Assembly: GCA_934130175.1 (NCBI GenBank)
Contig: CAKOXP010000004.1
Span: forward strand, 1-64,000
DNA length: 64,000 bases
Source of the DNA: an uncultured Bacilli bacterium
GTDB taxonomy: Bacteria > Bacillota_I > Bacilli_A > RF39 > UBA660
Reading direction: 5' to 3'
This document shows positions 7,979-17,556 of the stretch, piece after piece (positions within the stretch are counted from its first letter, which is position 1; every line of letters starts with the position of its first letter). Below the pieces are notes generated by a model. It was not told where the DNA came from. It searched no databases and was given only the letters and a program-made list of their open reading frames with translations. The position numbers and the translations under genes are program-made.

Positions 7979-9013
7979 ATGGCACATGAAATTGATTTAA
8001 AAAAATATGATATTTATACAGATTTGGTGGTAGAATCTTATGATAAAGAAAATATTGATGAAAACATTATTCATAAAGAAGAAAAAGATGATGATATTTT
8101 AGTTGAAAATACAGAAGTATTAAGAGATGACTTTAAAAAGAAAAGGGGAATGTATTCAACTATTACTTTTAAAGATATTTCTGATAAAGATAACTTTAAG
8201 AAAGTTGAGAAAGTTTTAATTAAGGTTCTTACAAGATTTTTAGATAAGAAAAAAATAACAATGGATAAATCATGTTTAGTAGTTGGACTAGGTAATGAAT
8301 TATCTACTCCTGATGCTTTAGGACCAAATGTTAGTGACAAGATTTTAGTAACAAAGTATTTATTTGAACTAGGTGAGGTTGAATCTGGATACCGAGATGT
8401 TTCAGCATTTAAACCTAGTGTAACCGGTGTAACTGGTATTGAAACTTGTGATTTTATTAAAGGTGTAGTTGATGTTGCTAAACCAGACTTTATTATTGTG
8501 ATAGATGCTTTAGCAGCAAAAGCTATTTCTAGACTTAATAAAACTATTCAAATAACAGATACAGGAATTTCACCAGGATCTGGAATTGGAAATTACCGAA
8601 AAAGTCTAGATGAAGAAACTTTTAATATTCCTGTTATTTCTATTGGAGTTCCGACAGTTGCAAGTGCTACTACAATAGTAAGTGATACATTTAAATATAT
8701 GCTAAAACAATTTAGTTTTAACCTTAATAATCAAGATAACAAAAAACTAAAGTTTGTACCAGAGTCAAATAGGAATTATCTAGATCATGATAAAGAACTA
8801 TCAAAAGAAGAAAAAGAAAAAGTTTTAGGTTATGTTGGACTTTTAGAAGAAGATGAGTTTAGAACTTTAGTAGATGAAGTTTTAACGCCAATAGAATATA
8901 ACTTAGTAGTTACTGTTAAAGAAATAGACTTTGTTATTGAAAAACTTGCACTACTTCTTTCTAATGGAATAAATAAAACTTTACATAAAGCCTATAATAC
9001 GACAAATAATTAA
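7979..9013 (+). CDS. gpr: Germination protease GPR (spore protease)
   Basis: GPR degrades small acid-soluble spore proteins during germination and is made as a zymogen in the forespore. The 344-residue protein has the family motifs GLGNELSTPDALGP and FIIVIDALAAKA, with the aspartates of the aspartic-type active site, and TDTGISPGSGIGN. The N-terminal YDIYTDLVVES region corresponds to the propeptide. RBS AGGTGG precedes ATG 7979. With spoIIP next it is direct evidence of a sporulation programme; no SASP gene lies in the window. Confidence 0.93.
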   Translation: MAHEIDLKKYDIYTDLVVESYDKENIDENIIHKEEKDDDILVENTEVLRDDFKKKRGMYSTITFKDISDKDNFKKVEKVLIKVLTRFLDKKKITMDKSCLVVGLGNELSTPDALGPNVSDKILVTKYLFELGEVESGYRDVSAFKPSVTGVTGIETCDFIKGVVDVAKPDFIIVIDALAAKAISRLNKTIQITDTGISPGSGIGNYRKSLDEETFNIPVISIGVPTVASATTIVSDTFKYMLKQFSFNLNNQDNKKLKFVPESNRNYLDHDKELSKEEKEKVLGYVGLLEEDEFRTLVDEVLTPIEYNLVVTVKEIDFVIEKLALLLSNGINKTLHKAYNTTNN

Positions 9014-9048
9014 TACTTTTAGTAGTAGTCTATATATAGGTGATTACT

Positions 9049-9990
9049 ATGAAGCAAAGATTTATAAGTAAAAGAAAAAAGAAAAAGACGTTTAAACTTA
9101 AATTTCTTTTTTTTGCTTTTATCTTTATTTATAGTTTATATTTTACTTTTTCATATCTTTTAAAAAGTAATTTAAAAATAGATGATAAAATTTTAGTACA
9201 ATTGATGTTAAATGATACTTATAAAAATAATTTAAATATTTTTTCTACTATTATTGATACCATAAAAAAAACTAAAGTAGAAGAAAAAATGTTAATGACT
9301 AGTTATTATAAACTTGATACAAAAAAGAATCAGAAAGATACTATAAAAACACTTAATACAGCAGAAAATAATGATTATCAAATATATATCTATAATACTC
9401 ATCAAACAGAAGAATATGCGTCAAATACTTTTTTAGAACAACAGGTAAAACCTACAGTAATGATGTCTTCATATATTATGCAGGATGTCTTTAACAAAAA
9501 TAATTATAAAACATTAGTTGAAGAGCGAAGAATTAAAGATATTTTAAACGAAAATAATTGGAAATATTATAGAAGTTATGATGCAAGTAGAATTTATTTA
9601 AATGACGTTAAAGAAAAAAATAAAAGTATTAAATATTTTATAGATGTTCATAGGGATTCTCTTCCAAAGGAAAGAACTACTGTAAGTATTAATGATAAGA
9701 GTTATGCTAAGATGATATTTTTATTAGGTAGGGAAAATCCTAATTATCAAGAAAATTTAGAATTTATAACTAAGATAAATAATAAAGTAGTAGAGAAATA
9801 TCCTAATTTATCTAAAGGGATATATCAAAAAGAAGGTGCTGGTGTAAATGGAGTTTATAATCAGGATAATTCTAAGTACACAATTTTAGTAGAAATAGGT
9901 GGCCCTGATAATACAACAGATGAAGTTTTAAATACAACCCTTGCTTTTTGTGAATGCTTTATGGAGGTGATTAATACTAATGAAGGGTAA
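9049..9990 (+). CDS. spoIIP: Stage II sporulation protein P
   Basis: SpoIIP is the amidase/endopeptidase of the DMP complex that thins septal peptidoglycan for engulfment. A Lys-rich cytoplasmic start precedes a TM segment (FLFFAFIFIYSLYFTFSYLL). The catalytic domain carries YNTHQTEEY, the His/Glu zinc motif, the DVHRDS motif and EIGGPDNT near the end. ATG 9049 is chosen over an in-frame GTG at 9040 that lies inside the AGGTGA site. It follows gpr by 35 bases and overlaps the next gene by 11 bases. Confidence 0.93.
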   Translation: MKQRFISKRKKKKTFKLKFLFFAFIFIYSLYFTFSYLLKSNLKIDDKILVQLMLNDTYKNNLNIFSTIIDTIKKTKVEEKMLMTSYYKLDTKKNQKDTIKTLNTAENNDYQIYIYNTHQTEEYASNTFLEQQVKPTVMMSSYIMQDVFNKNNYKTLVEERRIKDILNENNWKYYRSYDASRIYLNDVKEKNKSIKYFIDVHRDSLPKERTTVSINDKSYAKMIFLLGRENPNYQENLEFITKINNKVVEKYPNLSKGIYQKEGAGVNGVYNQDNSKYTILVEIGGPDNTTDEVLNTTLAFCECFMEVINTNEG

Positions 9991-10300
9991 GAATGTCTTT
10001 AGAATTTTTTCTTTAACTATCTTTATTTTATTTACAACTTTATACGTTATTCAAGCCTTAGGATATTATGAATATTCAAATAGAAAAACTAATCAATTAA
10101 CAGAAGAAGCCGTTAAGAAGTTTGATGCTGATATCAAAGCAGGAAAAAATGTTAAGGCAAGTGACTATATAAAAAAAGAAAATGATTACAATAATAATAT
10201 TTCAAGAATGGGACTTACATTGTCTAATGCCGTAGGAGATATTTTTGATGGAATTATGAGTTTTATATTTAGTGGAATAGATAAGACTGTAAATGGGTAG
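9980..10300 (+). CDS. Small membrane protein downstream of spoIIP (YqxA position), unknown function
   Basis: A 106-residue protein has one N-terminal TM segment (IFSLTIFILFTTLYVIQALGY) and a charged extracytoplasmic region. Its start overlaps the spoIIP end and has its own GGAGGTGA site inside spoIIP, so the two are translationally coupled. In Bacillus the same place is taken by yqxA, a small membrane protein of similar size. Homology is inferred from position and topology only. A sporulation role is plausible but unproven. Confidence 0.65.
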   Translation: MKGKNVFRIFSLTIFILFTTLYVIQALGYYEYSNRKTNQLTEEAVKKFDADIKAGKNVKASDYIKKENDYNNNISRMGLTLSNAVGDIFDGIMSFIFSGIDKTVNG

Positions 10301-10328
10301 TTTTATATATAATTTTATTAGATTGTGT

Positions 10329-10357
10329 TTGACTAATATGTAAGATTATGTTATAAT
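10329..10357 (+). promoter_or_regulatory. Sigma-A promoter of rplS
   Basis: TTGACT (10329-10334), 17-base spacer, TATAAT (10352-10357). Transcription should start near 10364, leaving a leader of roughly 68 bases before rplS. Confidence 0.8.
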
Positions 10358-10363
10358 TTAATT

Positions 10364-10431
10364 CGTTGAAAGTGATCCGCTGAAAAAATAGTTTTATGAT
10401 CATTGGATTATATAGAAAAGGAGAGAGTCTT
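10364..10431 (+). promoter_or_regulatory. Possible L19 leader (autoregulatory 5' UTR)
   Basis: The region between the promoter and rplS contains GATCC/GGATT pairing and a palindromic ATGATCAT. In Bacilli an L19 leader motif occurs here and is thought to bind the ribosomal protein. I rely on position and weak pairing. A covariance search with the Rfam L19 leader model would decide. Confidence 0.35.
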
Positions 10432-10809
10432 ATGAACATTATTGACAAAATCAATGAAAAACAAATTAGAAACGATATTCCTGAATTTCGTGTAGGAGAC
10501 ACTGTACGTGTTGACTATAAGATTATTGAAGGAAAAAGAGAAAGAATTCAAGCTTTCGAAGGTGTAGTTGTTGCTAAAAGAAATGGTAGCGTTTCAGAAA
10601 CATTTACAGTTAGAAAGATATCTTCAGGTGTTGGAGTAGAAAGAATATTCCCAGTTAATTCACCTAAGATTGATAAAGTTGTTGTTATACGTAAAGGTAA
10701 AGTTAGACGTGCTAAGTTAACATTCTTAAAGAATTATGTTGGTCAATATAAAATTAAAGAAAGAGGCCAAAAAGTTTCTAAAAAAGATGAAGATAAGAAA
10801 GCTGCTTAA
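10432..10809 (+). CDS. rplS: 50S ribosomal protein L19
   Basis: L19 lies at the subunit interface near the 30S. IPEFRVGDTVRVDYKI and RIQAFEGVVVAKRNG are family signatures. The 125 residues include a Lys-rich tail. ATG 10432 has AGGAGAGAG upstream; an in-frame ATG at 10396 would add residues not found in L19. It is a monocistronic unit with its own promoter and terminator. Confidence 0.95.
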   Translation: MNIIDKINEKQIRNDIPEFRVGDTVRVDYKIIEGKRERIQAFEGVVVAKRNGSVSETFTVRKISSGVGVERIFPVNSPKIDKVVVIRKGKVRRAKLTFLKNYVGQYKIKERGQKVSKKDEDKKAA

Positions 10810-10827
10810 TAAAAGCTTTCTTTTTTT
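10795..10827 (+). terminator. rplS terminator
   Basis: AAGAAAGCT (10795-10803) pairs with AGCTTTCTT (10814-10822) around a 10-base loop, followed by seven or more Ts. The 5' arm is in the last codons of rplS. Confidence 0.8.
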
Positions 10828-10828
10828 C

Positions 10829-10857
10829 TTGAAAGAATTAAAATAAAAGCATATAAT
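10829..10857 (+). promoter_or_regulatory. Promoter of the signal peptidase gene
   Basis: TTGAAA (10829-10834), a 17-base spacer and TATAAT (10852-10857), directly after the rplS terminator. Confidence 0.75.
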
Positions 10858-10881
10858 ATTAAGTGAAGATAGGTGATACAT

Positions 10882-11400
10882 GTGAAAGAAAAAGTTATAG
10901 ATTTCATTAAGGAAATTTCGGTTTATATAATAATTGTTGTAGTAATTGTTTTACTTAAGATATATGTAATATCTCCAATTAGGGTAAATGGTACTTCAAT
11001 GGATCCGACTTTGAAAAATGGTGATATTATGATTTTAAATAAAATTGGATATCGTATTACAAAAATCAAAAGATTTGATATCGTTGTTATTAAATATAAA
11101 GATGAACTATTGATAAAAAGAGTTATCGGTCTACCTGGTGAAAAAATAAAATATGTAAATAATACTTTATATGTGAATGGTAAAAAACTAGATGAAGAAT
11201 TTGATAAAACATATACTTATAATTTCTCTTTAAAAGAAATTGGTTCTACTACAGTTCCTGATGATTCTTACTTTGTTCTTGGTGATAATAGAGAAGTTTC
11301 TAAAGATAGTAGAAGTATAGGATTTATTGATAGAGAAGATATTGTTGGTAAAAGTAGTTTGACATTATTTCCATTTAATCGCTTTGGAACTAAAAAGTAG
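10882..11400 (+). CDS. lepB: Signal peptidase I (prokaryotic type)
   Basis: Removes Sec signal peptides at the outer face of the membrane. One N-terminal TM (SVYIIIVVVIVLLKIYV) precedes the catalytic Ser in NGTSMDPTL and the general-base Lys in LLIKRVIGLPGEK. VLGDNREVSKDSRSIGF is the family box D/E. The Ser-Lys dyad marks the prokaryotic type, not the SipW/ER type. The start is GTG 10882; the upstream in-frame GTG at 10873 lies in the AGGTG ribosome site. The 172 residues are normal for Gram-positive Sip proteins. Confidence 0.92.
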   Translation: MKEKVIDFIKEISVYIIIVVVIVLLKIYVISPIRVNGTSMDPTLKNGDIMILNKIGYRITKIKRFDIVVIKYKDELLIKRVIGLPGEKIKYVNNTLYVNGKKLDEEFDKTYTYNFSLKEIGSTTVPDDSYFVLGDNREVSKDSRSIGFIDREDIVGKSSLTLFPFNRFGTKK

Positions 11401-11417
11401 GAACATGTATTTACTCT

Positions 11418-11453
11418 GACAGTTAGAAACTATATTTTATCTGTCTTTTTTTT
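11418..11453 (+). terminator. Terminator after lepB
   Basis: GACAG (11418-11422) and CTGTC (11441-11445) with an AT-rich loop, then at least eight Ts. Confidence 0.55.
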
Positions 11454-11507
11454 GTTTTACCTAGATTTTAAGTTGCTTTTTTGTTAAAATTATAATGTGG
11501 TGGTACT

Positions 11508-13250
11508 ATGATAAGAGAGTATTATAATTTTATTAAGGATTATCTTAAACTTGCAGAATTAAAAACAAAATATATAGTAGTTAATGTTTTATCAGCTTTT
11601 TTCTATAAAGGTTTTTCAATTTTATTACCTTTAATTGCTTCATTGATTATAAAATATTTAACATTAAATGATGCCAAAATGACTTATAGTTGCTTAATAA
11701 TGTTTTTAATTGTATATATATTATATAATTTATCTTTATATATAAATTACAAAATATATGGATTTAATATGAATTATTGTTATGATAAAATGACTAAAAA
11801 GGTTTTAAATAAATTAGTTAGTGTTGATAATAATTTTACTAGATATATCAGTAAAGGTAGAATTATGAATTCTATTAACTCAGACATAATTAATATTGGG
11901 GATATGAATGATGAAATTTCAGAACTACTGATGGGAATTATTCAGGTAATAGCAGTTTTAATAATAGTAGCGTGTTACAATATATATTTATCTTTAATAT
12001 TAATTGTATTTTCAATTATTTATGTTATAGTTAGTAATAAAACAGATAGAAAGATTAATTATTATCACAATAAAGTTCAAATTCAAGATGATAAATATAG
12101 TAGCTTATTGACTCAGATTACATCAGGACTTCAGGAAATTAAAACATTTAATATGTTACCTAAACTACTTACTAAACTTAAAAGTATTCAAAATAGATTT
12201 TCCAAATATTATGGTATGAAAAGAAATTATTGTGTAATTAGAGATAATGATGTAAAAGTAATTAATTATGTATTTAGATATTTACTTTATTTATGCCTTA
12301 TTTATTTAATGATGATTGGTAAGGCTGATGTCAGTGTTTTAGTTTTAATGATTTCATATCATGAGTACTTAATTACTTATATTAATGATTTTATTAGTTC
12401 TACATCAACAATAAGAGAAGTTAATACTGCGGTTAACAGAGTTAATGATATACTTGAGTATAATTCTCATAATGTTAAGGTTGGTAATTTAGATACTAAG
12501 GACATTTATGGAATGATAGAGTTTAAAGATGTATCTTTAAAAATAAAAAATAAGGAAATTTTACATAATATTAACTTAAAAATCGATCATAATGAGGTTT
12601 TGGCAATCGTTGGTGAAGCAGGTAGTGGAAAGACAATGCTTCTAAATTTAATTTTACGTTTGTTTGAACCAACTAGTGGCAAGATTCTTTTAGATAACAC
12701 CAATATACTTGATTTTTCAAATGATACTTATTCAAGTCTTATTTCTATTGTTAATCAAAAACCATTTATATTTAATATGAGTATTAGAAAAAATTTAGAT
12801 TTCGTTGATAAAAATATTGAAAATCAAATAGAAGCTTGTAAAAAAGCTGGGATTCATGATTTTATAGAAACATTGCCTGATGGTTATAACACTATTTTAA
12901 GAGAAAATGGTAGTAATATTTCTGGTGGACAGAAACAAATGATTTCAATTGCTAGAACCATTTTATCAAAATCAGAGGTAATCTTATTAGATGATATAAC
13001 TACATCACTTGATCCTGATACTGCAAAATTAGTTCCTAGATTAATTAATGAATTAAAAAAAGACCATACAATTATAATGGTTACTAAAAAACCGGATTTA
13101 ATGAGAAAAGCAGATAGAATAGTAGTTCTTAATAATGGAACAATCACTACTGTTGGAACTCATAAACAGTTAATTGAGAAGAGTGAAATTTATAGAATGT
13201 TACAATCAAGAAAATCACCAAGTAGAATAGGGGTGTTTGATAATGATTAA
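11508..13250 (+). CDS. ABC exporter half-transporter, subunit with the degenerate ATP site
   Basis: A 580-residue exporter with about six TM segments (1-300) and an ABC domain. Walker A is GEAGSGKT and the signature is the canonical ISGGQKQ. The Walker B catalytic position is Asp instead of Glu (VILLDDITTSLD), and the switch-loop His is replaced by Lys (MVTKKPDL). Its partner, 8 bases overlapping, has the complementary pattern, so the pair is a heterodimeric exporter of the TM287/288 or BmrCD type with one non-hydrolytic site. Substrate unknown. Start ATG 11508 follows GTGGTGG. Confidence 0.88.
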   Translation: MIREYYNFIKDYLKLAELKTKYIVVNVLSAFFYKGFSILLPLIASLIIKYLTLNDAKMTYSCLIMFLIVYILYNLSLYINYKIYGFNMNYCYDKMTKKVLNKLVSVDNNFTRYISKGRIMNSINSDIINIGDMNDEISELLMGIIQVIAVLIIVACYNIYLSLILIVFSIIYVIVSNKTDRKINYYHNKVQIQDDKYSSLLTQITSGLQEIKTFNMLPKLLTKLKSIQNRFSKYYGMKRNYCVIRDNDVKVINYVFRYLLYLCLIYLMMIGKADVSVLVLMISYHEYLITYINDFISSTSTIREVNTAVNRVNDILEYNSHNVKVGNLDTKDIYGMIEFKDVSLKIKNKEILHNINLKIDHNEVLAIVGEAGSGKTMLLNLILRLFEPTSGKILLDNTNILDFSNDTYSSLISIVNQKPFIFNMSIRKNLDFVDKNIENQIEACKKAGIHDFIETLPDGYNTILRENGSNISGGQKQMISIARTILSKSEVILLDDITTSLDPDTAKLVPRLINELKKDHTIIMVTKKPDLMRKADRIVVLNNGTITTVGTHKQLIEKSEIYRMLQSRKSPSRIGVFDND

Positions 13251-14949
13251 GAAATATTATTCAATTGTAAAGAAGTTTTTTGATTTTAGAGCTTATGATA
13301 AACGTCTATTATTTCATTTGTTTTTTTCAGCCTTTCTTAGAAGTACATCTTTACTTTTAATTCCTTTTGCAGCATCTAAAATAGTAGAGTTTGCGACAAT
13401 CAAAGATTACAAAACTACTTTTATATGTGCTATTATCTTTTTAATTGTTAGTTTGATATACATTTTATGTCATCATTATAATTATGAAGCATATAAAAAT
13501 AATTCTATATTTACTCATAATAAACTTCAGGAATTAATACTTAATAAAGTTACTTCTTATGATGAAAATTTCACAAAAAATATTTCAACATCTTATATTG
13601 TAAATACAGCTTTTAATGATGTTGGAGATGTAATGCAGGTTCCAGACCAGGCCTTTGATGTGATTGCTGGATTACTTAATATAATTATAGCTTTACTAAT
13701 TTTGTTTAGTGTTAGTTTCTCTGTTGGTTTACTAGCTTTGATTTTAAATGTTATTTCTATCTATGCACTTGGAAAGAATATGAAGAAAAGAGATTATTAT
13801 TTAAGTGGACAGAGAAAACATCAAGATAGTATCTCATCTTTAATGGGACAGGTTTTAGATGGAAATAAAGAGATTAAGGCTTTTAATATGAATGAAAACT
13901 TAAACACATATTTAGAAAATTACAAGAAATTATGGAGAAAAGATTATTTTAGAAAAAGAATTTATGCAGATAATGTCTATGTTTTAGTTCCTACTATTTT
14001 AGGATTCGGTAAAATTATTGTTTATTTGATTTTGATATATTTAATTTTAAATGGGAGATATGATGTTGCAACATTGGTTTTAGTAATTGGATATTATGAA
14101 AATATTGAGACCGAGTTTACTAAAATGTATGATAAATTAGATAAAGTCTCTGCAAATTCAACAAAAGTAGACAGAATACATAAAATTCTAAATTATAAAA
14201 CAAAAAATATGCTTGATTTTGGAAACAATGACAATGACTATATAAAGGGAAAGATTGAGTTTAGAAATGTATCATTTACATACGAAAAACAAGAGGTTTT
14301 GAAAAATGTGAGCTTTGAAATAAAACCTCAATCTTTTACAGCAATAGTTGGAAAAAGTGGTAGTGGTAAATCAACTATTTTTAGGTTATTATTAAGACTA
14401 TATAAAGCTGATAAAGGGACAATATTATTAGATGATGAAAGTATTTATGATTACACTAAAGAGGTTTATTCTAGTAACGTTTCAATAGTTACTCAGAAAC
14501 CGTTTATCTTTGATATGAGTATTAGAGAAAATTTTAACTTGGTTGATTCAAATCATGAACATCAAATAGAAGCTTGTAAAAGAGTTGGAATTCATGATTA
14601 TATTATGAATTTGAAAGATGGTTATAATACCAAGTTGATAGCTGATGCTGAAAATATCTCGAATGGGCAAAAACAGTTGATTGCTCTTGCTAGAACTTTA
14701 CTTTCTAAATCAGAAGTTTTACTTTTTGATGAAGTTACATCTTCTCTTGATATAAATACTTCCAAACATGTTATGAATGTTTTAAAGGACTTAAAACGTG
14801 ACCATACTATTTTGATGATTACTCATAAACCTACTTTAATGAAATTGGCAGATGATATAATAGTTATAGATCATGGAAAATTGGTTGGAAGAGGTAACAA
14901 TAAAACATTGTTAAAGGATAATAAGTATTATCAATTATTACAAAAATAG
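13243..14949 (+). CDS. ABC exporter half-transporter, catalytically complete subunit
   Basis: The protein has an N-terminal six-TM domain and an ABC domain with Walker A GKSGSGKST, Walker B VLLFDEVTSSLD with the catalytic Glu, and a canonical switch His (MITHKPTL). The signature is altered to ISNGQKQ, which in a heterodimer faces the degenerate Walker site of the upstream subunit. It starts with ATG 13243 inside the 3' end of the first gene, indicating coupled 1:1 synthesis. The two proteins share phrases such as EIKxFNM, KPFIFxMSIR and QIEACK, so they arose by duplication. Confidence 0.88.
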   Translation: MIKKYYSIVKKFFDFRAYDKRLLFHLFFSAFLRSTSLLLIPFAASKIVEFATIKDYKTTFICAIIFLIVSLIYILCHHYNYEAYKNNSIFTHNKLQELILNKVTSYDENFTKNISTSYIVNTAFNDVGDVMQVPDQAFDVIAGLLNIIIALLILFSVSFSVGLLALILNVISIYALGKNMKKRDYYLSGQRKHQDSISSLMGQVLDGNKEIKAFNMNENLNTYLENYKKLWRKDYFRKRIYADNVYVLVPTILGFGKIIVYLILIYLILNGRYDVATLVLVIGYYENIETEFTKMYDKLDKVSANSTKVDRIHKILNYKTKNMLDFGNNDNDYIKGKIEFRNVSFTYEKQEVLKNVSFEIKPQSFTAIVGKSGSGKSTIFRLLLRLYKADKGTILLDDESIYDYTKEVYSSNVSIVTQKPFIFDMSIRENFNLVDSNHEHQIEACKRVGIHDYIMNLKDGYNTKLIADAENISNGQKQLIALARTLLSKSEVLLFDEVTSSLDINTSKHVMNVLKDLKRDHTILMITHKPTLMKLADDIIVIDHGKLVGRGNNKTLLKDNKYYQLLQK

Positions 14950-15009
14950 CAGAAGGATAAAAAAATATTCTTTTATTATTGAAACTATTTTGTTATACTA
15001 TAGGAGAAA

Positions 15010-16050
15010 GTGAGATGTTTTAAAGTGAATTATATTATGAACTTAGATAAGAATGTTAAGAGATATTTTGAAATGTTAGAAGAAGATTTTCCTGAGTTTT
15101 TAAATGATTATATAAATACTGATGTTTTATTAAAACAACAATATATAAGTGTAACTTGTGGAACTATATTTTCTAATCTTTTTGAAAGCAGTTTTTTCTA
15201 TTCGAGTTTAGATCATTCTATCGCAGTAGCTTTGATAGTGTGGCATTTTACACATGATAAAAAACAAACATTAGCAGGATTGTTTCATGATATAGCAACA
15301 CCAGCCTTTAAACATTGTATTGACTTTTTAAATGGTGATTATTTAACTCAAGAATCAACTGAAGATTTAACTACTGATATAATAAAAAATTCTAAGGAAT
15401 TAATGGTGCTTTTAAAACGAGATAATATAAAAATAGAAGAAGTAAATGATTATCACATTTATCCTATTGCGGATAATGATACCCCTAAATTGTCTGCTGA
15501 TAGATTAGAATATTCTTTATCAAATGCTTTATTTACATATAATCAAGCTGATATTTTAAAAATAGAAGAAATCTATAATGATATAAAAGTAGGATATAAC
15601 GAAGATGGTATTAAGGAACTTTCTTTTCAATCAGAACAAATTGCTAAAGAATTTGTAAAGATAACTAGTATTTTATCAAGAATCTATATGGAAGATAGAA
15701 CACGATATTCTATGCAGTTTTTAGCAGATATTATAAAAAAATTAAATGCTGAGGGATTAATCAAAAAAGAAGATTTATATCATATGGGTGATATTGATGT
15801 TATAAAGTTAATTGAAAGCTCTAAGTACAGAGATGTTTTTGATATCTGGAGGAATGCTTCTTTTGTAAAAGTGTCAAAAGAAGAACCAAATGACGTTTAT
15901 TATGTGCATCTTAAAACCAAAATCAGATATATTGATCCATTAGTTGATAAAATAAGAATTTCTAAGCTAGATAAGAGATCCAAAGAGTTGATTGATAATA
16001 ACTTAAATTATAATATGGAAGACTATGTTTATTTAGATCTTAATTTTTAA
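15010..16050 (+). CDS. HD-domain phosphohydrolase
   Basis: The sequence has the metal-binding HD pattern: LDHSIAVALIVWHF, then LAGLFHDIATPAFKHCID. This layout resembles dNTPase-like and YfbR/YqeK-type HD proteins; nucleotide hydrolysis is likely but the substrate is not known. The start is uncertain: GTG 15010 is close to AGGAG, and ATG 15037 (MNLDKNVKRYF) is the alternative. It ends 2 bases before the next HD protein, which points to an operon of two different HD hydrolases. Confidence 0.75.
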   Translation: MRCFKVNYIMNLDKNVKRYFEMLEEDFPEFLNDYINTDVLLKQQYISVTCGTIFSNLFESSFFYSSLDHSIAVALIVWHFTHDKKQTLAGLFHDIATPAFKHCIDFLNGDYLTQESTEDLTTDIIKNSKELMVLLKRDNIKIEEVNDYHIYPIADNDTPKLSADRLEYSLSNALFTYNQADILKIEEIYNDIKVGYNEDGIKELSFQSEQIAKEFVKITSILSRIYMEDRTRYSMQFLADIIKKLNAEGLIKKEDLYHMGDIDVIKLIESSKYRDVFDIWRNASFVKVSKEEPNDVYYVHLKTKIRYIDPLVDKIRISKLDKRSKELIDNNLNYNMEDYVYLDLNF

Positions 16051-16052
16051 GT

Positions 16053-16592
16053 ATGAATGAAGATATAGAAAAATTAAATGAAATTCTATCTGGTGTTGAC
16101 ATTTTATCATCTATAAATGATAATTTTGATACTCTACTTAAAATTATTCCAGAAATAGAATATATGATTGTTTTTTTGCATAATCATCCTCATCATCATT
16201 TAGATGTATGGTTTCATACCTTATATGCTCTTAGCTTATCTCAAAATGACTTTGATATCAGACTCTCTTTATTACTTCATGATATTGGTAAACCTTTTTC
16301 TTATCAGGATGATGGAAATATTAGACATTTTTACAACCATCCTAAGGTCTCAGCTTCAATTTCTAGGAAGATATTAGAAAGAATAGGATTTAGTGAAAAC
16401 TATATTGCCAAAATTATTTATTTAATAAGAGAACATGATTCTCCAATTACTAAAAATGATGTTATTAAAAACTATGATTTGGAACTAAAAAGATATGAAA
16501 TTCAAAGATGTGATATTCTTGCACATAATCCTGAAATGTTAGAAAAACGGAAGAAATACCTAAAAAAGGTAAAAAGGTATTTTAATGATTAA
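16053..16592 (+). CDS. HD-domain protein (HDIG type, CCA-enzyme-like)
   Basis: The 179-residue protein has a full HD motif set: HHHLDVWFHTLYAL, LLLHDIGKPFSY, then HFYNHPKVSASISRKIL and IREHDSPI. This arrangement matches the HD domain attached to some tRNA nucleotidyltransferases, here without the nucleotidyltransferase part. A phosphatase or phosphodiesterase activity is expected from the family. It lies 2 bases after the preceding HD gene. Confidence 0.75.
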   Translation: MNEDIEKLNEILSGVDILSSINDNFDTLLKIIPEIEYMIVFLHNHPHHHLDVWFHTLYALSLSQNDFDIRLSLLLHDIGKPFSYQDDGNIRHFYNHPKVSASISRKILERIGFSENYIAKIIYLIREHDSPITKNDVIKNYDLELKRYEIQRCDILAHNPEMLEKRKKYLKKVKRYFND

Positions 16593-16682
16593 TATATGTA
16601 ATATTTGAAAAGTTGGTTTAATATAAAAGTATTGGTATATATAGTAAAAATTTTAAAATATATTGAAAATCATTAGTTTATT

Positions 16683-17498
16683 ATGTATTATAATAATCAT
16701 TGTGAAAAAGTGGGTGATGATACGGAATTAATTAAAAGGGGACTAATAGAAAATATAAATTTAGAAAATTTAAGATTATTAAGTGAACAAGGTTCAGAAT
16801 TTATAGTCTATAATGATGATAATAAAGTGTATAAAATATTTAGGCCCAATTATAAATTAGAACATAAAAGTATAGAGGAATTAACCTATTTATCATCTAT
16901 AAAGACATCAAGAATATTAATGCCTGATTCTCTTATAATCAAAAATGGGAAATTAGTTGGATATTCAATGCAATATATATAAAAATCTAGTAATATATTA
17001 GACGACAAAATGAAAAATTTCATTAATGAATTGATTGTTATTACAAGTGATATAGACTTATTAAGTGACTTAGATGTTAGACTTATAGATATAAACAAAA
17101 ACAATATAGTTTATAATGGTAGGTTATATTTAATTGATCCAGGAAATTATTATATAAATTATATAGATGATTTATTGGTTTATTTAGATTACAAAGAACC
17201 GATTGAAGATGAAAAGAAAAACATTATAAAACCATGGAATTATAATAAATTTAATAGATTAATAGAAGAGTTATTATTCATGGGTAATGAAAGACTTGAT
17301 TTTTATTTATTACGAAAGGCAATTGAATTTTTTGAGAAAGAAAAACAAGGTAATAATTTGTTTTCAGATATTAGTATTTTGCAAAAGTACTTTGATTCAG
17401 AACTATCAGTAAAAGAGTCGATAAATAAATTCGTTAAGGAACATATTAAAGTTGATGAAGATGAAAAAAGACTAATTATGTCTTTATGTAAAAAATGA
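16683..17498 (+). pseudogene. Protein-kinase-like gene interrupted by one in-frame stop
   Basis: One continuous frame from ATG 16683 to 17498 is broken only by TAA at 16980-16982. The upstream part holds a kinase N-lobe (EQGSEFIVYNDDNKVYKIFRP with the Lys). The downstream part holds the C-lobe (LIDINKNNIVYNGRLYLIDPG), equivalent to the catalytic-loop Asn and metal-binding Asp. The stop separates the ATP Lys from the catalytic loop, so neither piece should work alone. There is little other damage, so the mutation is recent, or the site is read through. No phosphorylation target is known. Confidence 0.7.
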
Positions 17499-17556
17499 TA
17501 AAAACTTTAAAATAAAGAAAAATAAGATATTTAGATAGTAAAGAAATCGAATTACT

